Shown here: in pieces, positions 22,601 to 34,600 of the stretch
How positions within the stretch are numbered: position 1 is the stretch's first letter
How the letters are laid out: every line of letters begins with the position of its first letter
Source of the DNA: Ashinkailepas kermadecensis
Lineage: Eukaryota > Arthropoda > Thecostraca > Neolepadidae
Direction: 5' to 3'
DNA: 64,000 nt
Assembly (NCBI GenBank): GCA_034440615.1
Contig: JAOTOM010005143.1
Location: forward strand, 242,001-306,000
Notes under the pieces: model-generated
What the model saw: only the letters and a program-made list of their open reading frames with translations
The model's database searches: none
Told to the model about the DNA's origin: nothing
Program-made: the position numbers and the translations under genes

Positions 22601-25597
22601 AGATTATCTTGAATTGCCGTTTCTGAGTATGACCCATGAATTTAAATTCCATTTTTTGAAAGTTTTGAACATCGAAATTTTGAGAAGTTGAGTTTCATTT
22701 GTGAGCTTCCAAAAACATGTATCTGATCTTCACGACTCCAAAACAGTTTTCAGATTTGGAACCAGCCTCCAATTGGCACTACTGGAGCCAACTTTGTATT
22801 CGAGGTTCAAATTATGTCTAATTTTAAGATATGGATCTGAGGGGGAATGCTTTAGATGTTCTTGTTCAGCCCATTGACAGCTGCTGAACGATGTTTTTCT
22901 ATATGCATCGATGGTTTTCGAGCTAACCAGAGGAAACATCGTCTCCCCCTCCCAGCGGGGCTCGTCCGACCGTATGCGCCAGCGGGACACGGGTCAAGCC
23001 GTGGTGTGCATAACCGGCGCCGTAATGTCCCCAGTCTTGGGTACGTTACCCGTAACACCCCGGCTGTAGCGTTCCTCGCCCTGACCGGTGTCGCCGTGCG
23101 TCAGTGTGCCGATCGACACGGACAACCGCGAGGACGTGCTGTCGATCGTGCGCTCGTGTCTGGGCACCAAGTTCCTGGGCAAGTGGTCCGACCTGGCGTG
23201 CAACATGGCGCTGGACGCCGTGCGCACCGTGCAGCTGCACGAGGACGGCAGGAACGAGATCGACATCAAGCGCTACGCCAAAGTCGAAAAGGTACGTGTA
23301 CGTCGGACGGTGCGTTTGCGCCGGACGCCTTTCGAGATCCGATGCTTTTGCGAACAGCTTAGCGTAAGCAACTTGTAAATACCAAACTTTATTTTCTGCA
23401 ACCGCCACTGATCATGATTATACACTAAGATTTAAGTTTATGAATTGTATCCTCAACAGATGAGACGACTCGGGTGCGTTGGTACGTGGACTTTGACGAC
23501 AGCAACATAAATGCGTTGGTACCCAAAGAACCGCCAAAAATATAGAAGTTAAGAAATTCCAAAGGAATGTTACCTTATTGTAATTTTATTATAGTATGCA
23601 TTTAGTTCGATTGAGGTAACCTTGTGAAGTCCCCAATCTTTCACACCCTGTGCCTAGTTTTTTTACAGCATACATTCAGACAAGGTGTCTGAGAACGATA
23701 TCAACGGCCACGTAGTATATATTGGCTTTCCGTACAGCATAATGCTATATTCGTCAATGTGTAGCGTGTTTTCAACGGAAACGGTAAAAATGACAGAGCG
23801 TGCCTTGTAAATCACCCCGTGAGCCACCCGTGCTCAAAGTGATTTTACAGGATGTACTAATCAAGGGAGCAGTCACTAAATGTCATAGCTCTAGGGCAAG
23901 TGACTCGGTAATGGTACGCAGGATTGCACCCCGCACAGGAAGGTGGTCTGAGTGATTTTGGAATATCTTCGACTTGCTTTTAAAAGCATCAGGTTATGTA
24001 AATCACCTGGTTTCGATGGCATCAATGTACGCATATTTTCGAAAGTGTTTTCAAATAGCCAGACATGTTCTACTTGACATTGTTGGCTTCAGTATGTGCA
24101 CAGGACGTGATCTTCAACAGTGGAAGCGCGTGCTGATTATAGCGTTGCCAGAAACTTCCGACCTGAATGACCCATTCAGTTTCCGACCTATTTCAGTAGT
24201 ATCCGGAAGGGTAAAGATTGTCGAGCCGATGCACCCCATAAAGTTAGTTTCTTCGTCAACAAATCATTTGATTTATAGCAGTCTGCGTGGGAACAGCAAA
24301 AAACAAACTCAAATTGGGACTGTACTTTATGTGTTCTTTGACGATATCTTATTATCAATGGACGAAGGTCAAATATCGGTTTTAGTGGTACGTATCACCC
24401 AGAATATTCCGATGTCATTGATCACAACACGCTTTTAGTGAAGCATGCACAATACAATGTTGAGTGATGTGGGCTGATGTTGCTGTGACCGCCAGATCCT
24501 TGGTGACACCATTGATTAGTGATGTGGGCTGCTGTTGCTGTGACCGCCAGATCCTTGGTGACACCATTGATTGGTGACGCGGGCGGATGTTGCTGTGACC
24601 ACCAGATCCTTGGTGCCACCATTGAGGAGTGATGTGGGCTGACGTGACCGCCAGATCCTGGGTAGCACCATTGATTAGTGATGTGGGCTGATGTTGCTGT
24701 GACCGCCAGATCACGGGTGGCACCATTGATTAGTGATGTGGGCTGATGTTGTGACCGCCAGATCTTTGGTGACGCGGGCTGATGTTGCTGTGACCACCAG
24801 ATCCTTGGTGCCACCATTGAGGAGTGATGTGGGCTGACCTGACCGCCAGATCCTGGGCAGCACCATTGATTAGTGATGTGGGCTGATGTTGCTGTGACCG
24901 CCAGATCACGGGTGGCACCATTGATTAGTGATGTGGGCTGATGTTGCTGTGACCGCCAGATCACGGGTGGCACCATTGATTAGTGATGTAGGCTGATGTT
25001 GTGACCGCCAGATCCTTGGTGACACCGTTGATTGGTGACGTGGGCTGATGTTGCTGTGACCACCAGATCCTTGGTGCCACCATTGAGGAGTGATGTGAGC
25101 TGATGTGACCGCCAGATCCCGAGTGGCACCATTTATTGGTGATATGGGCTGATGTTATTGTGACTGCCAGATCCCGGGTGGCACCATTGAGGAGTGATGT
25201 GGGCTGATAATATTGTGGCCGCCAGATCCCGGGTGGCACCATTGAGGAATCGTGCGTGTTGCGCGGCGTACTGGTCAACAAAGACGTCACCCATCCGAAG
25301 ATGCGACGCCGAATCGAGAACCCGCGCATCATGCTGCTCGACTGTACACTCGAGTACAAGAAGGGCGAGAGTCAGGTGAGTGGCCACGCAATGTGTGACC
25401 AGGGCCCCGCTGCCCCTAACCTGATGATCGGCGCCCACTACCAGCTCAGCTCACCGAATCTCACAAAACCTGGTCTCCCTTCTCGTCTCGGCTCACCACG
25501 CCTCGGAATTTCTTACCTGGCCTCATCTCAGTTTTAGGAATGAATGAATGAGATGGATGGATGGATGGATGGATGGATGGATGGATGGATGGATGGA

Positions 25598-25629
<32 letters not shown>

Positions 25630-28600
25630 CGGACGGATGGCTGAATTGATCCTACTTAATTTCATTTGTTAATTATTTTGCGAGTATATGAATGAGGTAG
25701 TGACTGACGCGGATCAACATGCGGACTTGTAATGGCACGATGATGCGGATTGATATAATAATCAGCTCACTGCTGTCGTGTAGCGACGTGCCCTTACCGG
25801 GCGATAGCACAGTAAACTGTCAATACGTCACGATGTCTCCCTGTCGTAGACGAACGCTGACCTTTGAAGTGTCTGTTTCAGACCAACATTGAGATGATGA
25901 AGGAAGAGGACTTCAGCAAGATTCTGGAGCTGGAGGAGCAGCTTATCAAGAAGCTCTGCAATGAAATCATCAAGATGAAGCCGGACTTGGTGTTCACCGA
26001 GAAGGGCATCTCCGACCTGGCCCAGCACTACCTGGTGAAGGTACGACGCTGTTGCCGCTCTTGTGTGAAGATCATCAGTAGCGCGGTCGCTACTGGTTAG
26101 GAATGAGTAGGTACAAACCACTCATTTTGCGTTGCTTTCGATATTTTCCTGTTTGCGTCTGACGCCATGAGATACTCGGGTTGACCTTCCGTTATGCATG
26201 CCGTCCTTGGGATCGATCGAATATTCACGTGCTAGTGTCGTCTCATCGCATCGCTGTTGCGGCCAGTCTTCACTAGTCTTTGCTGCATGATGGGATGGTT
26301 GCTCTCCATTTCTGTGTGCTTCTTGAAAGTGATCAGGGCTGAAGTAGGTAAGCTATGATGATCGAAAACTTTATTTGGCTTAGTTTAGGAACACTCGAGG
26401 ATCCATGCAGTGAAACTCACTCACGATCACTCGCTCACTCTCATTCACTTGCATTCTCACACTTTCAATGTATTTCTCCCCTCGATTTAACCTCAACGTC
26501 TCCATCTTACTTTTTCCGTCTGCTTTGCTATTTCCCCCGAACGTACGCTTTTCTCCATTTATCTGCATCTGTTTGTGTCTATCTTGTAGCCTGCTTAGGT
26601 AAGAGTATAGGTACATCTCAGGGCTGATGAAGGTATGCATTCCCAACATGTCTTCCTACACGCATTGGCATGTGTGTACGTTTGGTGATATATTTATGGA
26701 CATGCACATTTATGTATTTATGAAAAGGCATGTAGTACATCGCATTTATCTGGGTTGCTCCAATGGACAAGTTTCATGTCGGGACAGACCGTTTTTCTTC
26801 AAGTTTCACTGGTAATTTTTAATTTGAAAGACGATGGTGGCATGCTTTTTTTAATCGCTAAATTACTTAAACAATTCAAAGAAGCTCCTCAGAATGCCTC
26901 TCTTTGTGATTGGTCAAAATATATGTGACGTCACATATGTAGAGCTCAGCGATGCTTGACTGCCGCCCATTATATCCTATTTGGGACGCTGCCAGTTTGT
27001 AATAGTCGCGACAGTTTCAGCTTGGATCACATCCAATCGTCAGGGGCAAATGGATCGTAGAAAATGGCGCTATTATTCTCGTTTGTGCCGATGTATGCAA
27101 CTGCAAGTAAGCCAGAAGCAATGTTTCCGACGGCCGACAAGATGAGGACGTTGTCGAGCGATTCTGCACGCCGAGACAGTCTGCTGACATCTGCTAGTGG
27201 CCCCGCTTGCTGCGACGAACATTTATATGTATATGTACCACCGGTAGACAGGGATACGTGTATTTTGATATGCGTGGGCACACCTAAGGATGAGGGGAGG
27301 CTGGAATCGGAGTACTTTCCTCGGAAGTGTAAACATTGATGTTTTTCACATCAAGGTTTAGCTTGAAAACGGTGATTTTATCTTGCATGTTTGTGAAAAC
27401 TCTCACAAAATAGAAGTATACTTTTTGCAAAGATGGGAACTTGTTAGTACACATCTTTTTGGAAACATGGATGTCCACAACCCTTTCATATTAGCATTAA
27501 GTGAAGAGAATTGATATTTTCTAGCTGACTGCAGCATGCTCAAGATGGCAAGACATTTGGCAACTTTGTGCTTTAAGGTAATTTTTTAATTCTTGGAATT
27601 TCTTTTTCCAGCACAATGTTCATGAATGTGGTCAACATGATGTGGCTACTCGTTTTCTCTGCAAATGCATACTTTTCAGTTGGCTGGCAAAATGAAACAA
27701 AAAATGGGCTTGGAGATGGGTAATATAGCTGAAAAATAATGCAAGAAAAGAAGTGTAGCATAGCCTAACCTAATATAACCTAACCTCCCATGGAAAAAAA
27801 GTCATAAAAGTGCACAAAATTCAAGCAAGTGTTGCTCTTTAAAAAAAATTACTCGAAAAAACAAATATAATGTAACATGGCCTAAGCTTTTTTTAAGAAA
27901 GAAATGTTCTCAAATTTTTTCAATTAAAAAAATTAGATAAAAACCCAACCAAACCTGGCATAGTCAATCCTAACCACTTTGCTTCATGCAGGTAAAATGT
28001 ATGCACAATTTGTCTCGTGAATACCTTAAGGCACAATAATGCCAGACTGCTATTACATTTTGAGAAAAAACTGCAGAAACCCCACCAGTAATATACTTGT
28101 AATGCTTTTCTCAAGCTCAGTGAAATTCCATAATATGCCTGACATTCCATGTAAAAATTAAGCCAACAATCTGTCAAACTATCACATGCGCATTTCAACT
28201 GCATCTGTTTATTTTTCCGTATATTTTACCAATAATGTGATGTGAAATGGGCAATATTCACAAATTAAAATAAACTTGGCATGCAAACCGTCCGCTGACG
28301 TTTCTGATGGTCCTCGGGCGGGTATCACAATCCCTATGCGGGTATCACCATCCTCTGATGTTGTCACAATCCCAGGTGGGTATCACTGCCCGCTGACGTT
28401 TCTCATCGTCCTCAGGCGGGTATCACCGTCCGCTGACTTGTGTCACCGCCCTCAGGCAGGTATCACCGTCCGCTGATAATTGTCACTGTCCTCAGGCGGG
28501 TATCACCGTCCGCTGACTTGTGTCGCCGTCCTCAGGCGGGTATCACCGTCCGCTGACTTGTGTCACCGCCCTCAGGCAGGTATCACCGTCCGCTGATAAT

Positions 28601-31600
28601 TGTCACTGTCCTCAGGCGGGTATCACGGCCATCCGACGGGTGCGTAAGTCCGATAACAACCGAATCGCGCGCGCATGTGGCGCCACCGTGGTAAACCGCA
28701 CCGACGAACTGCGCGAGGACGACATCGGTACCGGCGCCGGCCTCTTCGAGATTAAGAAGGTGCGTCACCCTGCCCGACCTGCTGCGACTTCATGTCACCC
28801 GCGCCAATCCTGTTCTGTCTAGCTCCAGTCGCCAGCCCCGTGCCGGTCTGTCGGGCGCTTCGTGTCACTCGCCCTGTCCTTTCCCGTTTGACGTTCCGTG
28901 TCGCCTGCTCGGGGACGGTAGTGTCTCGTCTCACAATCGAAAGATTGTGGGCTCATATTCTTCGCCCGCGACCAATCGGCGTAGATTGGCGACCTATGAC
29001 TCAACGGTCGCGTGTCGTAAAAAATAAACCGTGTCGCTGCCTATCACGTCTGGTGCTCCATTCCACCCGGTCCACCCGTATCCGGGGCTTCGTGTCAGCC
29101 TTCGATTCCGTGGACTCTCGTGTTCATTTTACCACCCACTTCCGCCCGTGTTCATTTGACCACCCACTGCGCCCGGTCGTGATATAAGGCCCTTGTTACC
29201 CGACCCTCTGGGTTCCGTGGACTCGTGTTCATTTGACCACCCACTGCGCCCGGTCTGATATAAGGCTCTTGTTACCCGACCCTCTGGGTTCCGTGGACTC
29301 TCGTGTTCATTTGACCACACTGCGCCCGGTCGTGATATAAGGCTCCTACCTCTGGTTCCGTGGACTCTCGTGTTCATTTGACCACCCACTGCGCCCGGTC
29401 GTAGATATAAGGCTCGTCTCGCGATCGAAAGATTGTGGGTTCGAATCTCACCTGTCGCTAATCTATGGCCCGCGACCCAATCGGCGTGAGAGATTGGCGA
29501 CGCTATATGACCTCAACGGTCGACGTGTCGTAACACCAATAACCACCCACTCGGCCCGGTCGTGATATAAGGCTCCTTGTTACCCGACCCTCGTGACATA
29601 AGGCTCCTTGTTACCCGACCCTCTGGGTTCCCCGCCACTCGACTTATCCTCTGACGTTTCATGTCAGATGCAGCTGTTGAAGTCGATGTGTCCACTGAAC
29701 ACCAAGGGGCGGCTAGGGCCTGCTGATAGAATGTTGGGACCCAGTTCTCGACCCACAATGGCTATGCATCAACGGTGGAATTATATCGTATTTTGTGGGC
29801 CTGTTCTGTGGCTGCTTCACAATTATCAGTTATACCGAAGGCACTGCTGCAATACAGACCTGATGGGCGCAAAATGACCAATGCAGTCGACGCGCCCTAA
29901 AGCACAAATCCACCACCACCAATACAGACCTGAATTAATCAAGCAAACAGTAACAAAAACTTAGAAATAATTGGTGCTTAGAAATAATTGGTCAGCTGAT
30001 GCACGGGCAAAGAAGGGCAAGTTGCATCAACTGCAACAGCGGCTGAATTTGGGTGAATTGTTGCCTAAATATATCACGTCATTTTCAAGCATCTTACAAT
30101 CGAATCGGTCGATGACAAATATTCCGAAAGGCTCTCAAAAGTCGGTTGTGGTCGTACTTTGAGACCGAGGCTTTTCATTCCCTCTTGGCTGTTAACCGTT
30201 CAGTGACCAGAACTTCATGCATTTGCAGTAATGAAGTGCGACAGATTTCCTGGTGAAATTATCGCAATATTCACGACATCGGTCCCAAAAAATGTATGTG
30301 AATTTGTATGGAACAACGGGGATGACAAAATACTGTACTCCAGTCATGCGGTGTGTCAAGTGGCAGCATGATGAACACTGGCTGTTGGTAGCACATGAAA
30401 ATGTATTTCACACTTTCAAGCATCTATGCCACCATAGCCGATTATGATGGTATGTTACCTTTTTAGCTAGATTCTGTCCAATACAATCGTAATATTCAAT
30501 CGCAGGCCCTGGTGCCTAGAGGTTGGGATAAAAAAAAGGGCTAACACAAATACTATTGATGGTCACCGACGGCACCTCTCATGGCAATGGTACAGAACCT
30601 ACAAAACGAGCCAACATTTGTATTCCAAACGTACTGAGCCTCTTGTGTCACGCACGGGCCACATATCACCATGACTCAAGGAAATGATGAGACTAAGCGC
30701 AGCATGCCTTATCTCTTGACGTCATTTGGCCACGTGCGCTTTCTTCTGTGCTCTGCGAGACTGCCAGTTCACCTGGCATGAGACCATGTGAAGCCGAATA
30801 GTCCGACCAAATGGTACAACTTCGACCAAATGGTACAACTTCCCATTTGTGTAAATTGCCCTTGGCCAAGTAATACAAGCGAAACGTCGGGAAATATCTA
30901 GTTTATATTTGAATAATATTGAAACTCGATTTCTGATTTTATAGCATCTGAATGGTCTTCAATGCCTGCAAGATCGCGCAGGATCATGCCATTTCCCCGT
31001 TGTTTGCCGCTCCTTGGACGCTGGTGTGCAGCATTTTGCCACCCATCGCAGAGGCCGAATGTCGGTGTACAGCATGTTGTCAGCCAGGTTCTTACACACG
31101 GTTGATGTACACCGGGTTGCCACCCGTCAAAACAGTTAATATCACCGCAACGGCACAAAATATTGTAAAAACCAAATTGTACAACTCCAAAAACATGCTG
31201 GGGAGTTTTTGCCTGCTTATCTGTATAACGGGTAAAATCCACACTAGAACACGCAACGTCCAAATTGCGCCGACTTGTCTGAAATGCGTCTCCTGCGCAG
31301 CAACAACTGAATAATTTGGCGCGAAACTTGGTGCGATAAATCTTAAAGGTGTGACGGGGAAGCCGGAACCATTGCTTGGTGGCTGAGAATTGAACACCAG
31401 CCGTAAGCATTTTGTAAAATCGGTGGCAGCATGGCTGCCATTAGTCATTAAATTATTTGCGCTTAGCAGTCACCGTTAACCGGCTGCTACATTTATTCGC
31501 TTGTGCGTTGGGGGAGGGTTAATGGTTTGCTTGAATAGTTAAGAAATGGTTGGTGTCATTAGTAATACAGAAGTGGTTGGTGTCCTTAGTAATGGTTTGC

Positions 31601-34600
31601 GTCAACGTGAAAAAGGATTCATCACAGCATTCTGTAATATCGCGCTGGGCCACCTTGACTGACGGCTGGATCCGTTGCCTCGTGCTTACTGTGTAACGGG
31701 CCGCTCCAGATCGGTGACGAGTACTACACGTTCGTGACCGAGTGCCGCGAGCCAAAGGCGTGCACCATCATGCTGCGCGGCGCCAGCAAGGACATCCTGA
31801 ACGAGGTGGAGCGCAACCTGCAGGACGCCATGAACGTGGCGCGCAACATCATCGCCAAGCCTCGGCTGGTGCCGGGCGGCGGTGCCTGTGAGATGGCCGC
31901 CAGCGTGCACCTGACACGCAAGGCGGCCGCCATCAAGGGCGTCCAGCAGTGGCCGTACCGGGCGCTGGCGCAGGCGCTGGAGGTGATCCCGCGCACACTG
32001 GCGCAAAACTGCGGCGCCAGCACCATCCGAACACTGACCGCTCTCCGCGCCAAACACGCCGCAGGTGAGACTCGTCGCAGACGGAAACGGCTGAGGATTA
32101 ATATCTTTACAGATGGCAATCTATGTGGTGTGATTTCACAGATGCTAATTGTGTGCGATGTGGCTTCACAGGTGGTAACTGTGTCGTGTGCGACTTCAGA
32201 TATGGTAGCTGTGTGAGATGCGGCTTCACATATGGTGATTGTGTGGGGCATGACTTCACAGATGGTAACTGTGGAGTGCAACTTCAGAGATATGGCTTCA
32301 CATGTAACCATGTGGGGTGTGAGTCCACAGATGTTAATTGTATGGGGCGTGACTTCACAGATGGTAACTGTGTGGTGTGTGGCTTCACAGATGGTAGCTA
32401 TGAGGAATGACTTCACAGATGGAACTGTGGAGTGCAACTTGAGATGGTAACTGTCGGATGTGGACTGACAGATGGTAACCGTGTGTGGTGTAGCTTTACA
32501 GGTACTGTGTGCGAAATGGGTTTTCAGGCGACGACTGTGTTGTGTGTGGCTTCACATGCAGTAACTATGGGGTGTAGGTTTACAGATGGCAGGCTTGTGT
32601 GGTGTGGTTTTACAGGTAGCGACCAGGGTGGAATGTGTGTTGTGATAATTGAGGCGCTCCGAACCAGAGATGGTGAAGCGCTCAAATACACTTGAAAACA
32701 CCAGTAAACGCACTTCACATTTGGAGAATTTTCGGAATTATTTGTCCTATAATACATCAGTTGTTGAAAAATGTTTGTCTGAATATGTGTTCAAATCATA
32801 ATTCCTGTCTTTCTTCTGTCCTTCCAGTCAGGTCCTCACAACCACTTCTCTGGGGGGAGGGGGAATTATGCACCCCATAATCTCAAAACTGAGCGTTGCA
32901 CGAAAACGAAAGAGATGTCATCGGAAAGCGTTTGACGAGTAGGGCCCGCAACCATCCCAATACATTTTCTCCCCTCAAAAAGTAACGTCACTAGGGGGTT
33001 TATGTGGTCATGACTGACATCATGTTTCTGACCTGGGAGTTCATTTTAGGGGATATTTTTAGAACAAAACGTATTTGGAATCAGAAAAGGCATGCGAAAT
33101 CTGATATGGTCCCAAAATGTTTGCCCACTCAAAAATCAATTACAAATTCCTTTCAATTTGCTAAATTTTAACTTCAAGTTTTGATTTGTAGTTTCTAATG
33201 GGTAGATCGCGGCGAGAAACGTTGCTTTAAGTAAACTTTGCCTCATAAAAAGTATTTACTTTAACCAGAATCCGTTATTTTAGTCCTAATCATCATATAT
33301 GCAAAACAAATAAGTCGTGAAAAGCGAGAGAAAAAAATCCTCTGGTGCTTTTTGTTGCCTCCCGAAAGACTAGTAAACGCTGCAAGTTTCATTCAAATAT
33401 CTTTATCCGTCAAAGCGTGACGACTGGTTTAAATTGTTCGGAGGTGATTTCACTTGGCCTCGACCAACTCGGGGGGCCGTGGCTGACCTGACCTCAAAAT
33501 CTTCATACAAAATGCTCAATTGATGTGGAGAAAGGTATGCCAGATTTCGACTCTATGCCGCTCGCCATTATTTTTTACTATCCGCGGAAAGTTTTAAGGG
33601 GTGTAAGCCTTGTAGGACTTATCCAAAAGCAAGTTTTTCCGCAGGGTGGTGCCTGTCGTTCTCCGATCCGGAGTACCTGACTTATATTACCGTTTTTTTT
33701 TTTTTAGTAAAATGCTTCTTTCTTTGCTTTTGGGTTTTAGGGTACCTAGTTTAGTTTTATCACTTAAAAATCATAGGATTATGAATATGAAGTGGGCGAA
33801 AACAAATATGAGTATGTGAGACGTGTCGGTACTTGTCGCATACCTATGCATAACTTCATATCCCTAATTTATATAACTGGAATAGAATCGCGGGTTTAAG
33901 AACCAGCAGGTTTTGGTATTTTATCAAGGAGCAATATGACTCCAACCTTGCATTGCCAAACATAATAATTTAACCTTCCAGCGAGAGGAAGATAGTCTTA
34001 GAGAGGACAGGGTTTGGACCAAAAAAAAACAAAATCGGGACAGGGCTGTTTTTCCTGTTATGAATTGGCCACTGTTTATGGTGTGGCTTTCAGAAGATGC
34101 TATGTGATGTGGCTTCAGTGATGGTAGCTTTGCTGGTTGTGGATTCGCAAATTATAGCTGCGCATAGGACGGTACGGATTTACAGGTGGCAACTGTGCTG
34201 GGTTTCACTGTTCTCAGATGGTAACTCGACGTGGGGTGTAAACGGCGAGACGGGAGAGCTGGTTGATATGAAGGAGCTGAAGATATGGGAGCCCCTGACC
34301 GTCAAACTTCAGACTGTCAAGACAGCCGTTGAGGTAAGTCTACCTCGAGACAATATTCAGCTGATCCCCGACGTCGTGCCGCCCATTTCCCGACGTCATG
34401 CCCCGACGTCATGCCGCCCATTTCCCGACGTCATGCCGCCCATTTCCCGGGGCCGACACGCCGAAGCAGCCCGGATATGCGTAAGCCAATGGCCATAAAG
34501 CGTTTGTCGTGCCTTATTAAATCGACGGCCGCTGCTTCGTATTTTGTTGGTTGTGTTATGTTTTCTCGTCGAATGATCACTTCATGCTTATGTTCTGTCA

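Noticed and set aside
24415..25438. Minus-strand frames of up to 184 codons over the exon 6 array
   Set aside because: They are shadows of the minisatellite that contains the CCT3 exon 6 acceptor on the + strand.
24491..28615. CRISPR-like array of repeats
   Set aside because: The repeats are head-to-tail without unique spacers, inside introns of a eukaryotic gene.
31724..32437. 237-codon minus-strand frame
   Set aside because: It runs antisense to CCT3 exon 9 and then through the 30-bp array; no independent evidence.
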